This document shows positions 16,437 to 25,402 of a stretch of 64,000 nt of DNA, one piece after another; positions within the stretch are counted from its first letter, which is position 1, and each line of letters begins with the position of its first letter. A program made the translations under genes and the position numbers. A model generated the notes under the pieces. It was not told where the DNA came from. It worked only from the letters and a program-made list of their open reading frames with translations, and ran no database searches. The DNA is from Aliivibrio fischeri ATCC 7744 = JCM 18803 = DSM 507 (lineage in GTDB: Bacteria; Pseudomonadota; Gammaproteobacteria; Enterobacterales; Vibrionaceae), in assembly GCF_023983475.1 (NCBI RefSeq), contig NZ_CP092712.1:1364001-1428000 (forward strand). The letters run 5' to 3'.

Positions 16437-18614
16437 ATGAATGATTTAAAAGTTGCATGGGATGAGTTTATAGAAAGATGGCCTATTAGCACTGTGCAAA
16501 ATATGACGTTGGAGCAATATGTTTCTACTGGTGATAAGGATACTTTCACATACTGGGTAGAGACAAAAACAGGTATCTTAGCAAATATAAAAGGTTCACC
16601 ATCGACAAAATTTGGTATCTATAAGCAAAAAGGAATACCAAAAGAACGAAACGGAATGAGCCATGGAGAAGTATATTCTTGGCAATCAAGGTTTGGTGGT
16701 AATGAAGCAGATGCATTTTTTAATGTGAAAAAGCATATCTTAAATATTATTGAGGCTGCCCAGCGTGGTGATCTTGAAATGATTGATAATGTGGAATTAG
16801 CTCCATTATTTAAATGGAAAATAGCATTTTTATACCAAGATACCGTGTCACCAAAGATCTTGAATATTTTCTCACTTGATAAACTTCAAGAGATAACGGG
16901 ACTATCTGGGCGAGGTTATTCTTATCCTCAATATTACGATGAAATTATGAAGAGTTATGATCCTAAAAGGGTTCAAAATGTAGCTGAATTTGGTCGTCAG
17001 ATTTGGAGAGAGTTAGATAATAATCAAGAAATGGATAATACAGAGAGTTCTAATATGAAGATATGTCAAAGTTCTTTAAATACAATTTTATATGGTCCTC
17101 CAGGTACAGGTAAAACTTACACCACAATTAATAAAGCATTGCAGATTGTGGCTCCTGATTTTTATCTTAAAAATAAAGATGACCGTGAAAAATTGAAATG
17201 TCGTTTTGATGAACTCCTGAATAATAATCGCATTGGATTTGTGACTTTTCATCAAAGTTTTAGTTACGAAGATTTTGTTGAAGGCCTTAAAGCATCAACG
17301 ACAGAAGGTAAGCAGATTAGCTATGATGTTGAAGATGGTATCTTTAAAAGTATGTGTAATTCTGCAAGCGTAAAAGCCACAGTTAATACTGAACAACAAG
17401 CGTTAGATATATCCAATAGAAAAATCTGGAAAATGTCATTAGGGGATACTTCTGGAGAAGATACTTTTATTTATCAGCAGTGTATTGAAAATAATTATGT
17501 TCTTTTAGGCTATGGTTATGACATAGATTTCTCTAATACATCTAATCGTAAAGAGGTAATTGAAACCTATCGTACTAATGAAGTTATTATTGACAAAGAG
17601 AGTAGTGATTACAGAGTCACATCGGTAAATAACTTTAAGAACGAAATGAGTATTGGTGATTTAGTTGTCATTTCTGATGGCAATCGTAAGTTTAGGGCGA
17701 TTGCTGAAATTACGAGTGATTATATCTTTGATGAAACTTTAGTGAGTGATAGTGGATATTCTCAAGTAAGAAAAGTAACTTGGCATCGAGTGTATGAACC
17801 GTCATTACCTGTAGATGAGTTATTCAAAAAGAACTTATCTCAAATGACATTATATCGCCTTTATGGCGCAACTATTGATTTAGATAAGTTACAGGGTATC
17901 TTTTCATTACCTTCGATAGAAGACAAAACAGAAATAAGCAATGATCGTGTACTTATCATTGATGAAATTAACCGAGGTAATATCTCTAATATCTTTGGTG
18001 AGCTAATTACATTGATTGAACCAAGTAAGCGTAGTGGTGGCACGGAATCTTTGTCTGTGAAGTTACCGTATTCAAAAGAGACGTTTTCTGTACCATCAAA
18101 CTTACACATCATAGGTACGATGAATACCGCAGATAAATCACTGGCACAGCTTGATATCGCACTTCGTCGTCGCTTTGAATTTGTCGAAATGATGACAAAT
18201 TACGAGCTACTCAAAGATATTCCTAATATCGAAGGCATTAACGTTGCTAAGCTTGTAAAAACCATGAATCAACGTATTGAATTATTGTATGACCGAGAGC
18301 ATACAATTGGTCATAGTTTATTTTTACCGTTACTTGGTAACCCAAGTCTACAATTATTAGCAGAGATCTTTGAGTTACAGATCTTACCGCTATTGGAAGA
18401 GTACTTCTTTGAAGATTGGGAACGTGTAGGGCAAGTACTTGGTGATCATTTAAAAGATAACCACGAGTTACGTTTTGTTATTGAACAATTTGGTAATAGT
18501 AAGATCGCTGAGTTAATGGGCGATGATTGGGAAGTGCCAGGAATACAGCCTTATTGCCGTAATCAAAAAGCATTTAAAAATCCTCAAGCGTATATCGGTG
18601 TTTATACTCGATGA
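16437..18614 (+). CDS. mcrB: McrB-like AAA+ GTPase of a modified-DNA restriction system, with inserted EVE/PUA-like domain
   Basis: A 725-residue motor subunit of a type IV restriction system. ATG 16437 is chosen over the in-frame TTG at 16431. The N-terminal 200 residues form a target-reading region of unknown fold. Walker A (YGPPGTGKT) is near residues 219-227 and Walker B (VLIIDEINRG) near 505, followed by the arginine-rich sensor segment ALRRRFEFVEM. Between the two Walker motifs lies an insert of about 130 residues (roughly 328-460) with an EVE/PUA-like pattern: KIWKMSLGD, YVLLGYG, IGDLVVISDG and FRAIAEI. EVE domains can bind modified bases. It overlaps mcrC by ATGA. The usual role is GTP-driven translocation that activates McrC cleavage. 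Confidence 0.88.
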   Translation: MNDLKVAWDEFIERWPISTVQNMTLEQYVSTGDKDTFTYWVETKTGILANIKGSPSTKFGIYKQKGIPKERNGMSHGEVYSWQSRFGGNEADAFFNVKKHILNIIEAAQRGDLEMIDNVELAPLFKWKIAFLYQDTVSPKILNIFSLDKLQEITGLSGRGYSYPQYYDEIMKSYDPKRVQNVAEFGRQIWRELDNNQEMDNTESSNMKICQSSLNTILYGPPGTGKTYTTINKALQIVAPDFYLKNKDDREKLKCRFDELLNNNRIGFVTFHQSFSYEDFVEGLKASTTEGKQISYDVEDGIFKSMCNSASVKATVNTEQQALDISNRKIWKMSLGDTSGEDTFIYQQCIENNYVLLGYGYDIDFSNTSNRKEVIETYRTNEVIIDKESSDYRVTSVNNFKNEMSIGDLVVISDGNRKFRAIAEITSDYIFDETLVSDSGYSQVRKVTWHRVYEPSLPVDELFKKNLSQMTLYRLYGATIDLDKLQGIFSLPSIEDKTEISNDRVLIIDEINRGNISNIFGELITLIEPSKRSGGTESLSVKLPYSKETFSVPSNLHIIGTMNTADKSLAQLDIALRRRFEFVEMMTNYELLKDIPNIEGINVAKLVKTMNQRIELLYDREHTIGHSLFLPLLGNPSLQLLAEIFELQILPLLEEYFFEDWERVGQVLGDHLKDNHELRFVIEQFGNSKIAELMGDDWEVPGIQPYCRNQKAFKNPQAYIGVYTR

Positions 18615-19912
18615 TAAGCAAAAAGAGCAATCCTATTGTTAAGGTGCGTGAGTTTGGTTTGTTGCTCAATGGCGGCGACAAATCAGACGTTGACTGCCAT
18701 TCAATAACGAAAAAAGCATTTGAATGGTTATTAGTGAACGGACAAAGTGCTAATGAAAAATCAGTTGAATTAGTTAGAGTCAAAAAATACGGCAAAGACA
18801 TAGCACTTCAAGTGGTTAACTATGTTGGAGTGATAGAAACGCCGTGTGGTACTCGTATTGAGATTCTACCTAAGATATCAGATCAACATGATTCAGAGAC
18901 TGCGAAGAAAGTATTATTAAAAATGCTTTCAACGGTAAACAAGCTGTCTATGCAGCAATTTGAACAATCTTCTTTAAAGACAGTAAAACAGCCATTGTTT
19001 GAAGTGCTAATAGGGTATTTTTTAAAAGAGGTCGCTGATGTTGTTAAACGTGGTATCCGTAGTGAGTATAAGCGTGTAGAAGCAAAAACACCGTATTTGA
19101 AAGGGCAACTTCAAACATCAAAGCAGCTTCGTGAGCGTCCGGGGTGCCAAAATCGTTTTAACGTATCTTATGATCAATTTTCTTCTGATCGTTCAGAAAA
19201 TAGATTAATGCATTCAGCATTGAAGCAAGTACTGAAATGGACAAAGAGCAATGAGAATCATCGTTTAGGTAAAGAGTTATTATTTGTCTTTGATGAGATC
19301 CCATTATCATCGAACTATTCTTTAGATTTCAGAAAGTGGTCTGTTGATCGCTCGTTAGTTCACTATCGGAGTGTGAAGCCATGGTGTGAGCTAATTTTGA
19401 GTTATCAATCTCCAATTGCTTTGTCTGGTGCGCATAAAGGGATTTCATTTTTATTCCCAATGGAAACTCTATTTGAGCGATATGTGGCGATAAAACTACA
19501 AAAAGATCTACCATCACATTTGAAGTTAAAAACACAAGCAAGCAGTCAGTCTTTGGTTTCTCATACTCCACCTAATACAGAGAAAGAGCAGGGTTGGTTT
19601 AAACTAAAACCAGATCTTGTCATTAGTGAAAAGAAAACCAATAAAGTGGTTTGTGTCGCTGATACTAAATGGAAGCGGATATACGAGAATCAAGGAACTG
19701 CTAAAGATAAATACGGAATAAGCCAATCCGATATGTATCAAATGTTTGCTTATGGTCATAAATACTTAGAAGGCGAGGGAGTAGTGTATTTAATTTATCC
19801 TAAGCATGCTCAGTTCAATGATTCGTTAGAGTCATTTAAATTTAGTGAAAAGTTAACGGTTAAAGCAGTCGCATATGATTTAGATTTAGATAAGTGTGAT
19901 GCTTATTTTTAA
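18611..19912 (+). CDS. mcrC: McrC-like endonuclease subunit
   Basis: A 433-residue partner of McrB, started in an ATGA overlap. The C-terminal PD-(D/E)xK nuclease site is visible as KPDLVIS near residue 333 and VADTKWKRI near 350, which is typical of McrC. The N-terminal part carries the conserved YVGVIETPCGTRIEILPKIS segment used for McrB contact. McrBC cleaves DNA containing methylated or otherwise modified cytosine between two recognition half-sites. It closes the block of defence genes; 83 bp separate it from the convergent toxin gene. Confidence 0.9.
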   Translation: MISKKSNPIVKVREFGLLLNGGDKSDVDCHSITKKAFEWLLVNGQSANEKSVELVRVKKYGKDIALQVVNYVGVIETPCGTRIEILPKISDQHDSETAKKVLLKMLSTVNKLSMQQFEQSSLKTVKQPLFEVLIGYFLKEVADVVKRGIRSEYKRVEAKTPYLKGQLQTSKQLRERPGCQNRFNVSYDQFSSDRSENRLMHSALKQVLKWTKSNENHRLGKELLFVFDEIPLSSNYSLDFRKWSVDRSLVHYRSVKPWCELILSYQSPIALSGAHKGISFLFPMETLFERYVAIKLQKDLPSHLKLKTQASSQSLVSHTPPNTEKEQGWFKLKPDLVISEKKTNKVVCVADTKWKRIYENQGTAKDKYGISQSDMYQMFAYGHKYLEGEGVVYLIYPKHAQFNDSLESFKFSEKLTVKAVAYDLDLDKCDAYF

Positions 19913-19995
19913 AATAAGGGCAATAATTGCATCGGTTTGGTTGTGCTAGCTAGACTAGGTAGGTACTTTATATTGATTAGCCCAATCGAATAAGG

Positions 19996-20274
19996 CTAAT
20001 CAATCGGAAACTTTTGCTTTTGGTGGAGGACGCGCATTATTCTAATGCTCTCTCCATCAATCATGTATGAAACAATCATTGATACTTCAGGAATAATGAG
20101 TAGTCGTCCTCTGATATTTTCACGTTGCACACCCATTTGAGGTTGATCTAACAAAGCCTCAACCGTCTGTTCGATGGTGTTATCTGTTCTTTCAGCGACA
20201 CTTGGATTAAAGTCGTAAAGAAATTCAAATATTTTCTCACGATCATTTAAAGACTCTTCTTCCCAAAAGATCAT
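19996..20274 (-). CDS. RelE/ParE-family toxin
   Basis: A 92-residue type II toxin. The pattern FWEEESLNDREKIFEFLYD at the N-terminus, the central L-x-x-x-P-x-M-G-x-x-R-E segment, and a C-terminal strand (IRIMRVLHQKQKFP) match the RelE/ParE superfamily. Whether it cuts mRNA on the ribosome or poisons gyrase cannot be read from the sequence. It directly follows its antitoxin gene with no gap, as usual for antitoxin-first operons. Confidence 0.88.
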   Translation of the reverse strand: MIFWEEESLNDREKIFEFLYDFNPSVAERTDNTIEQTVEALLDQPQMGVQRENIRGRLLIIPEVSMIVSYMIDGESIRIMRVLHQKQKFPID

Positions 20275-20553
20275 TTATCTTTGACCTCGAATTCGAGCTT
20301 TACGCTCAGCCATAGTTTCTTTTGCTTCATTATGACTAATAAAGTTAGTTTTACCTGAATCGAATTTATCGAAAGCTAAATTCACTTGTTCAGTTAACCA
20401 TTGATCGTGAGATAATGCTTTACGCTGTTGCTCTGCCATTTGCTCTGTCAGCTCTCGGCAAGCATCACTTAGAGTACGGCCTTGGCTCTCAGCAAATTGT
20501 TGAGCTAATAGCTTAACTTCATCATTAACACGGAATTGAATTCTAGTATCCAT
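20275..20553 (-). CDS. RelB/DinJ-like antitoxin
   Basis: A 92-residue antitoxin. The N-terminus DTRIQFRVNDEVKLLAQQ followed by GRTLSDACRELTEQMAEQ is the ribbon-helix-helix pattern of the RelB/DinJ family, which binds the operon's own promoter. The charged C-terminal tail (EAKETMAERKARIRGQR) would wrap the toxin. Its stop directly abuts the toxin start, and a palindrome sits upstream. Confidence 0.88.
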   Translation of the reverse strand: MDTRIQFRVNDEVKLLAQQFAESQGRTLSDACRELTEQMAEQQRKALSHDQWLTEQVNLAFDKFDSGKTNFISHNEAKETMAERKARIRGQR

Positions 20554-20571
20554 AATTTAGCCCTTAAAATA

Positions 20572-20581
20572 TGTACGTACA
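20572..20581. promoter_or_regulatory. Palindromic operator of the toxin-antitoxin operon
   Basis: TGTACGTACA is a perfect 10-bp palindrome, 19 bp upstream of the antitoxin start. Autorepression by the ribbon-helix-helix antitoxin is inferred. Confidence 0.55.
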
Positions 20582-20901
20582 AATGTTAGCACAATATTTA
20601 GTGGTAGCAACTAACAATCGGTTTAAGTACGACAAACACAGTGTTGTTTTTCGATATCAAAAAGTATCATGGAAGCGAACAATGCTGGGTTTATCCCATA
20701 AATAAATGAATCAATGGAAATATTTCATCACTGACACACAATGTAATTAAGTTAATGTTGAGAATAACTATTTAATGAGCAATAAAATGCCATAAACTCA
20801 GCAGAATCAAATGATAAAATCATTTATTACTTGTGCATACATCTTATTTTTATGACAATACTCGAAAGTTTTTATCAAACAGATGAAGTTGTGAGAAAAG
20901 T
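20582..20901. other. Non-coding stretch between toxin-antitoxin operon and LysM lipoprotein
   Basis: This AT-rich stretch holds the divergent promoters of the toxin-antitoxin operon and the lipoprotein gene. I see no gene, no tRNA-end duplication and no IS end here, so it gives no clear right boundary for the defence island. Confidence 0.5.
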
Positions 20902-21333
20902 ATGAAACAGAAAAAAAGTATTATTCTGGTAGCGTCGCTAATGTCTTCGTTAGTTCTTACTGGTTGTGCGTCAAACGATGAACTGATCGGACAACAAAAG
21001 CAGCATGCAGAACAAATTAACACCTTAGAATCAACAGTAAGTACGCTAGAGTCTCGAGTAACAACGTTAGAGAGCGAGTTACAAGCTCAAAAAGAAACTG
21101 ATAAAGATATTTACCAAGAAGTAAACAAGCTAAATACAGAGCAAGGTAAATTGAAACAGCAAGCACAACAACAAGTTGAGCAAGCAGATAAGTTCTACAC
21201 AATTAAACAAGACGATACGCTTTACAGCATTTCAGTTGAGTTTGGTTTAACAGTAGATGAATTACTTCAATTAAACCCAAAAATTGAAAATCCAAGACGT
21301 CTACTTATCGGACAAATCATCAACATCAAATAA
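20902..21333 (+). CDS. LysM-domain lipoprotein with Lpp-like coiled coil
   Basis: A 143-residue envelope lipoprotein. A signal sequence ends in lipobox LTGC, with Cys near residue 22. A heptad coiled coil follows (residues about 30-95, rich in L-E-S-x-V/T repeats such as TLESTVSTLESRVTTLES). The C-terminal LysM domain (residues about 98-143: FYTIKQDDTLYSIS to RRLLIGQIINIK) should bind peptidoglycan. This looks like an Lpp-type spacer tied to the wall by LysM rather than by a C-terminal lysine. GAGAAAAGT lies ahead of the ATG. A strong terminator follows. Confidence 0.85.
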   Translation: MKQKKSIILVASLMSSLVLTGCASNDELIGQQKQHAEQINTLESTVSTLESRVTTLESELQAQKETDKDIYQEVNKLNTEQGKLKQQAQQQVEQADKFYTIKQDDTLYSISVEFGLTVDELLQLNPKIENPRRLLIGQIINIK

Positions 21334-21355
21334 TGGTGTTAAATGAATAATGAAA

Positions 21356-21383
21356 AAGCCGCTAATCAATAGCGGCTTTTTTT
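21356..21383 (+). terminator. Intrinsic terminator after LysM lipoprotein
   Basis: AAGCCGCT (21356-21363) and AGCGGCTT (21371-21378), with a 7-base loop and a T-run to 21383. Confidence 0.9.
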
Positions 21384-21403
21384 ATGGTTTGTGGAAGTGT
21401 GGA

Positions 21404-22576
21404 TTATCTTTCTAAGGCTTCTTTAATTCGCTGCATCGCTTGAATAAGTACTTCACGAGGACAACCTAGATTTAAGCGAATAAAGCCTGAACCTTCATTG
21501 CCAAACGCAATCCCCATGCTTGGAACTATCCCAGCTTCTACTAATTTACGCTCTAGTTCTTTATCTGTTAGTCCAAGATCTCGGCAATCTACCCATGCTA
21601 AATAACCCGCTTCTGGTGGGGTAAAGCGTAGCTCTGGCAGTTCGCTTTCAATAAAAGTTGCTAGGGTAGTAATGTTCTTTTGTAGATAGGTTTTCAGTTC
21701 ATTTAACCAAGGCGCTGAAGTTTGATAAGCAGCAGTGGCAGCACACATCGCCAAGCTATTATAAACATCCATGCCGTGAGCATCTAAACGGCGAACCAAA
21801 CGTGCTTTTAACTCTTGATTTGGGATCATGAAATTAGAAATACGTACAGAAGACAAACCGAATGTTTTACTCGCTGCGGTAGCGACAATCAGTTTTTGTT
21901 GCAACTCTTTTGGCAATGATAATGCTGAATGGTAAGTGTTATCTCCCATTGCTAAATCGCCCCAGATCTCATCACTTAACAACCACACATCGTATTGATG
22001 ACATAGCTCTGCTACAGCGGTTATCTCTTCTTTTGACCATGCTTTACCGACAGGGTTGTGAGGGTTACAGAAAATCATCACTTTAGCACCTTGCTGAAAA
22101 CAAGATTCTAAATGAGCAAGGTCGATAGTGTAGTTTCCTTGCTGCTCAATTAATGGGTTCTCAACTAATACGCGGTCATTAAATTCAACGATTTTACGAA
22201 ACGAACCATAACCCGGTGTTTGCATTACCACTTTATCATTGGTTTCTGTTAGCAATTGAATTGCCATTGAAAGCCCCGGTAATACACCGTGTACAGTGGT
22301 TATCCATTCTTTTTCAATGTGAATATGATGCTGCTGTTGATACCAAGTGATGATCGCTTGGTAGTAGTCATCATTACGTTCTGCATAACCAAAAATACCA
22401 TGGTCTATGCGGTTATGAAGCGCTTCTAATACGTGTGGTGGCGCTTGAAAGTCGTAATCAGACACCCACATAGGTAATCGGTCTGTGCCATCTAATCCGA
22501 GCTTTTCTTTCATGAAATCCCATTTTAATGAGCCTGTGTTACAGCGGTTGTGAATGCAGTCAAAAGAAGTTGTCAT
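21404..22576 (-). CDS. MalY/PatB-family PLP-dependent C-S lyase or aminotransferase
   Basis: A 390-residue fold-type I PLP enzyme. The Schiff-base lysine lies in ATAASKTFGLSSVRISNF (near residue 233); the substrate-binding NPHNPVGKAW and LLSDEIWGDL motifs precede it. Members of this family (MalY, PatB) act as cystathionine beta-lyases that split C-S bonds in cystathionine or cysteine to give pyruvate, ammonia and a thiol. It is encoded 9 bp after the NhaC-type antiporter on the same strand, so both are co-transcribed, probably under the adjacent LacI-family regulator. In E. coli malY is paired with malI, also a LacI-type regulator. Confidence 0.85.
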   Translation of the reverse strand: MTTSFDCIHNRCNTGSLKWDFMKEKLGLDGTDRLPMWVSDYDFQAPPHVLEALHNRIDHGIFGYAERNDDYYQAIITWYQQQHHIHIEKEWITTVHGVLPGLSMAIQLLTETNDKVVMQTPGYGSFRKIVEFNDRVLVENPLIEQQGNYTIDLAHLESCFQQGAKVMIFCNPHNPVGKAWSKEEITAVAELCHQYDVWLLSDEIWGDLAMGDNTYHSALSLPKELQQKLIVATAASKTFGLSSVRISNFMIPNQELKARLVRRLDAHGMDVYNSLAMCAATAAYQTSAPWLNELKTYLQKNITTLATFIESELPELRFTPPEAGYLAWVDCRDLGLTDKELERKLVEAGIVPSMGIAFGNEGSGFIRLNLGCPREVLIQAMQRIKEALER

Positions 22577-22585
22577 GAGATAGCC

Positions 22586-24040
22586 TTATTTTACGTCAAT
22601 TGGAGATAGTGAGTCGTTGTCTTGAGTTACTGGTACTTTTGCAATACCAAAGCCTGTGAAACCATAAATGATGGCGAAAATCACGCCTGTGTAACATTGA
22701 ATTGCCCATGGTAGGTAATCAAGCGTTGCTACGCCTAGTGTGCTTGCCATGTAAATACCTGCTGCAGTCCACGGAACCAGTGGTTCGATAATGGTGCCGG
22801 CATCTTCAATGGTTCTTGAAAGGTTTTTTGTATCTAATCCCATTTTGCGATAAGCGTTTTGAAATAATTCACCTGGGATTAAGAGTGCAAGTTTGCCATC
22901 AGAAGTTGTGAGTACCACAGTAATGGTTGCAATCACAGTTGATAGAATTAACTGACCAGTGCTGTGAATAAGATGTAAGAAGCGACCTAACACCACATTT
23001 AATGCACCTGTTAGGCTCAAAATACCCGCGAAAGCAAAGGCACAAAATACAAGAAGAATGGTGCTCATCATTGAGAATAGACCACCACGATTAAGCAGTT
23101 TTGCAATATCTGGAACTAAACCATCTGTTGTGTGACCGTTAGTGTTCAACATATCGATATTGAAACCATTAACAAACGCTTGTAGTGCTTGTTGTAAGCT
23201 GAAACCTTGTAGAAATACACCGATAAGTAGAGCAAGAGCAGAGGCTGCAAGCATAAGAGGAAGTACTGGTTTTTTAGTTAATGCACCCCATAAGATCATG
23301 ATTGGTGGTACGATTAATAGGATATTAAGGTTATATAGGCTTTCTAACCCTGCAAGAATATCTAATACTTTTTGAGGCTCGCTTACATTCGCAATATCAC
23401 CATATTGGCCAGCGAAGAAGAAGACAACAGAAGCGATAACAAAGCCTGGCAGCGTTGTATAAAGCATGTGTTGGATGTGTTCGTATAATGTAGTGCCAGA
23501 AACAATAGGGGCAAAGTTTGTTGAATCAGAAAGAGGGGATATTTTATCACCAAAGTAAGCACCAGAAACCACCGCACCAGCAGCGGCGGCCAAGGATACG
23601 TCAAGACCTGCTGCTACACCCATTAACGCAACACCTACTGTTCCTGCAGATCCCCATGATGTACCAGTACACACAGAAACCACACTGGTAACAAAGAAAG
23701 CAGCGATTAAAATATATTGAGGGCTAATAACTTTTAATCCCCAATAAACCATGTAGGGGATAGTACCACTGATCATCCAACTTGCGATTAAGCCACCAAC
23801 CGAGACTAAAATTAAGATAACTGGCATTGCTTTCGCCAATTTCTCAACAATAGCATTCATTATTTCATCCCAGTTGTATCCCATTTTGTATGCGATAAAA
23901 CCAGTGAAGGTTGCTGAAGTAAGCAGTAGTGCTTCAATTTGTAGACCAAATAGGCCGTATCCAATAGCAAGTAGACCAAACATTACAGCGATAGGTGCTA
24001 TCGCTAATGCAAAGGATGGAAGAGGCTTTGATTGTGTCAT
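22586..24040 (-). CDS. NhaC-family Na+/H+ antiporter-like transporter
   Basis: A 484-residue inner-membrane protein with about a dozen hydrophobic segments. Family-typical stretches include TSWGSAGTVGVALMGVA and SGAYFGDKISPLSDSTN, which are the conserved core of NhaC-type carriers. NhaC proteins exchange Na+ for H+, and relatives exchange malate or lactate. Pairing with a C-S lyase suggests an amino-acid or organic-acid substrate, but this is inference. It is first in the operon with the MalY-type gene; a 16-bp palindrome lies about 98 bp upstream. Confidence 0.85.
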   Translation of the reverse strand: MTQSKPLPSFALAIAPIAVMFGLLAIGYGLFGLQIEALLLTSATFTGFIAYKMGYNWDEIMNAIVEKLAKAMPVILILVSVGGLIASWMISGTIPYMVYWGLKVISPQYILIAAFFVTSVVSVCTGTSWGSAGTVGVALMGVAAGLDVSLAAAAGAVVSGAYFGDKISPLSDSTNFAPIVSGTTLYEHIQHMLYTTLPGFVIASVVFFFAGQYGDIANVSEPQKVLDILAGLESLYNLNILLIVPPIMILWGALTKKPVLPLMLAASALALLIGVFLQGFSLQQALQAFVNGFNIDMLNTNGHTTDGLVPDIAKLLNRGGLFSMMSTILLVFCAFAFAGILSLTGALNVVLGRFLHLIHSTGQLILSTVIATITVVLTTSDGKLALLIPGELFQNAYRKMGLDTKNLSRTIEDAGTIIEPLVPWTAAGIYMASTLGVATLDYLPWAIQCYTGVIFAIIYGFTGFGIAKVPVTQDNDSLSPIDVK

Positions 24041-24137
24041 TTTGTATTCCTCGTAAACAGATGTAGGGTTGTTTTGTTTTTATGAGGTCATAATAAGAGT
24101 TCTATTAATTAGAATATGAGATACAGGTAACGCACCT

Positions 24138-24153
24138 ATGTAAGCGCTTACAT
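24138..24153. promoter_or_regulatory. Perfect LacI-family operator palindrome
   Basis: ATGTAAGCGCTTACAT is a perfect 16-bp palindrome with the central CG typical of LacI/GalR operators. It lies between the regulator stop (24177) and the antiporter start (24040), so it should control the antiporter-lyase operon. Confidence 0.8.
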
Positions 24154-24176
24154 GGAGTTATTACCTAAGATGTTCA

Positions 24177-25199
24177 TCACACTTTTAGGGCTTGTTTATC
24201 TGAAAAAGGTATAACGGTTTGTCGCTCGATCAAGCTGGCATTAAAGCGATGATTAGATGGTGGAACATAGCCAGTGTTTTTTATTTTTAATGCTAAATCA
24301 GCAGCATAGCTCGACATTTCATCAATAGGGTTGTGCATTGTGGTTAAGCGTGGGTAGAGGTATCGAGCCAATAAAACATCGTCAAACCCAATAATAGAAA
24401 TATCGTCAGGTACACGAATATTGTTTTCATGTAAATTAGCCATTAAACCTGCGGCCATTACATCGTTAAAGGTAACCACAGCTGTGACTTCTGGGCATTG
24501 AGCCAATAATTGTTCACCAGCCAGTTCTCCACCTTGTTCGCTAAAGTTCTGATTTATTATCCAGTTTGGTTCAATAGTAATGTTGGCTTCTGCCATGGCA
24601 TCGCGGTAACCGTTAAGGCGCTCTGTTCTGTCTTCAATAGGAAGATTACTGGTGACACAGGCGATCTTGCGGTGACCTTGTGAAATCAAATGAGCCACAG
24701 ATTCTTTAGCTCCTGCTCTATTATCAATATAGACAGAACGGTTGGATATTTGTGGAATGGTACGGTTGAGCAATACCATCGAAGGGAGTTGAGCGCTGTA
24801 TCGTAATAGGGTGGCATCATCTAGCATTTTTGCGTGAACCACCATGGCTTCACATCCTTGGCTTATCAAAAAATCCAACCCCTCTTTTTCTCGCTGTGCA
24901 TCATGACCTCCGCTTACCACGACTAATTGGCATTTATGTGTACGTGCGACTTCTTCCACGTGTTTGGCTATTAGGGCAAAGAAAGGATCTGCTAGGTTGC
25001 CGGTTAATAATCCGAGGGTATTATTTGTTTTTTTAGCTAAGGCGCTGGCTCTTGCATCTCGTTGATAGTTGAGTTTACGAATGGCACTTTGTACTCGCTC
25101 AAGAGTCACTGGTTCAACATAAGCGGAATTATTGATTACGCGGGAAACGGTAGCGGTAGAAACTCTTGCTAACTTTGCAACGTCACTGATTGTCGCCAT
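24177..25199 (-). CDS. LacI/GalR-family transcriptional regulator
   Basis: A 340-residue repressor. The N-terminal helix-turn-helix reads ATISDVAKLARVSTATVSRV with the hinge-helix region after it. A periplasmic-binding-protein-like ligand domain follows (TNNTLGLLTGNLADPFFALI, then VTAVVTFNDVMAAG and ISIIGFDDVLLARY). The usual behaviour is operator release on binding a small molecule. It lies upstream of the antiporter-lyase operon in the same orientation, and a palindromic operator lies in the gap. The ligand is unknown. Confidence 0.92.
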   Translation of the reverse strand: MATISDVAKLARVSTATVSRVINNSAYVEPVTLERVQSAIRKLNYQRDARASALAKKTNNTLGLLTGNLADPFFALIAKHVEEVARTHKCQLVVVSGGHDAQREKEGLDFLISQGCEAMVVHAKMLDDATLLRYSAQLPSMVLLNRTIPQISNRSVYIDNRAGAKESVAHLISQGHRKIACVTSNLPIEDRTERLNGYRDAMAEANITIEPNWIINQNFSEQGGELAGEQLLAQCPEVTAVVTFNDVMAAGLMANLHENNIRVPDDISIIGFDDVLLARYLYPRLTTMHNPIDEMSSYAADLALKIKNTGYVPPSNHRFNASLIERQTVIPFSDKQALKV

Positions 25200-25402
25200 G
25201 ATTACTACTTATGGTGATTAACATTAAGTCGGAGTGTAGCGCGGATTTTTCGATAAAGATGTTAGAACTATCAAATTCTGTGGAGCATACCGCTTATAAT
25301 TACCTTCCTATCAATAGTCTTAAATATTTAATACATCATTCATTTATCTCATTGTATTATCTGATTGAGCACAAGGGTGTGCAGTATTATTTAAGGTTGG
25401 AT

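Noticed and set aside
19913-20600. tRNA-Val 3'-end duplication as an island attachment site
   Set aside because: I looked for the tRNA 3' sequence near the right edge and found no copy.
21404-25199. A maltose regulon (malI-malX-malY)
   Set aside because: The transporter between the regulator and lyase genes is an NhaC-type antiporter, not a PTS protein, so the E. coli mal arrangement does not apply.
25211-25402. N-terminal extension of CpdP
   Set aside because: It would bury the signal peptide 64 residues inside the protein; ATG 25403 has a ribosome site and gives the expected length.
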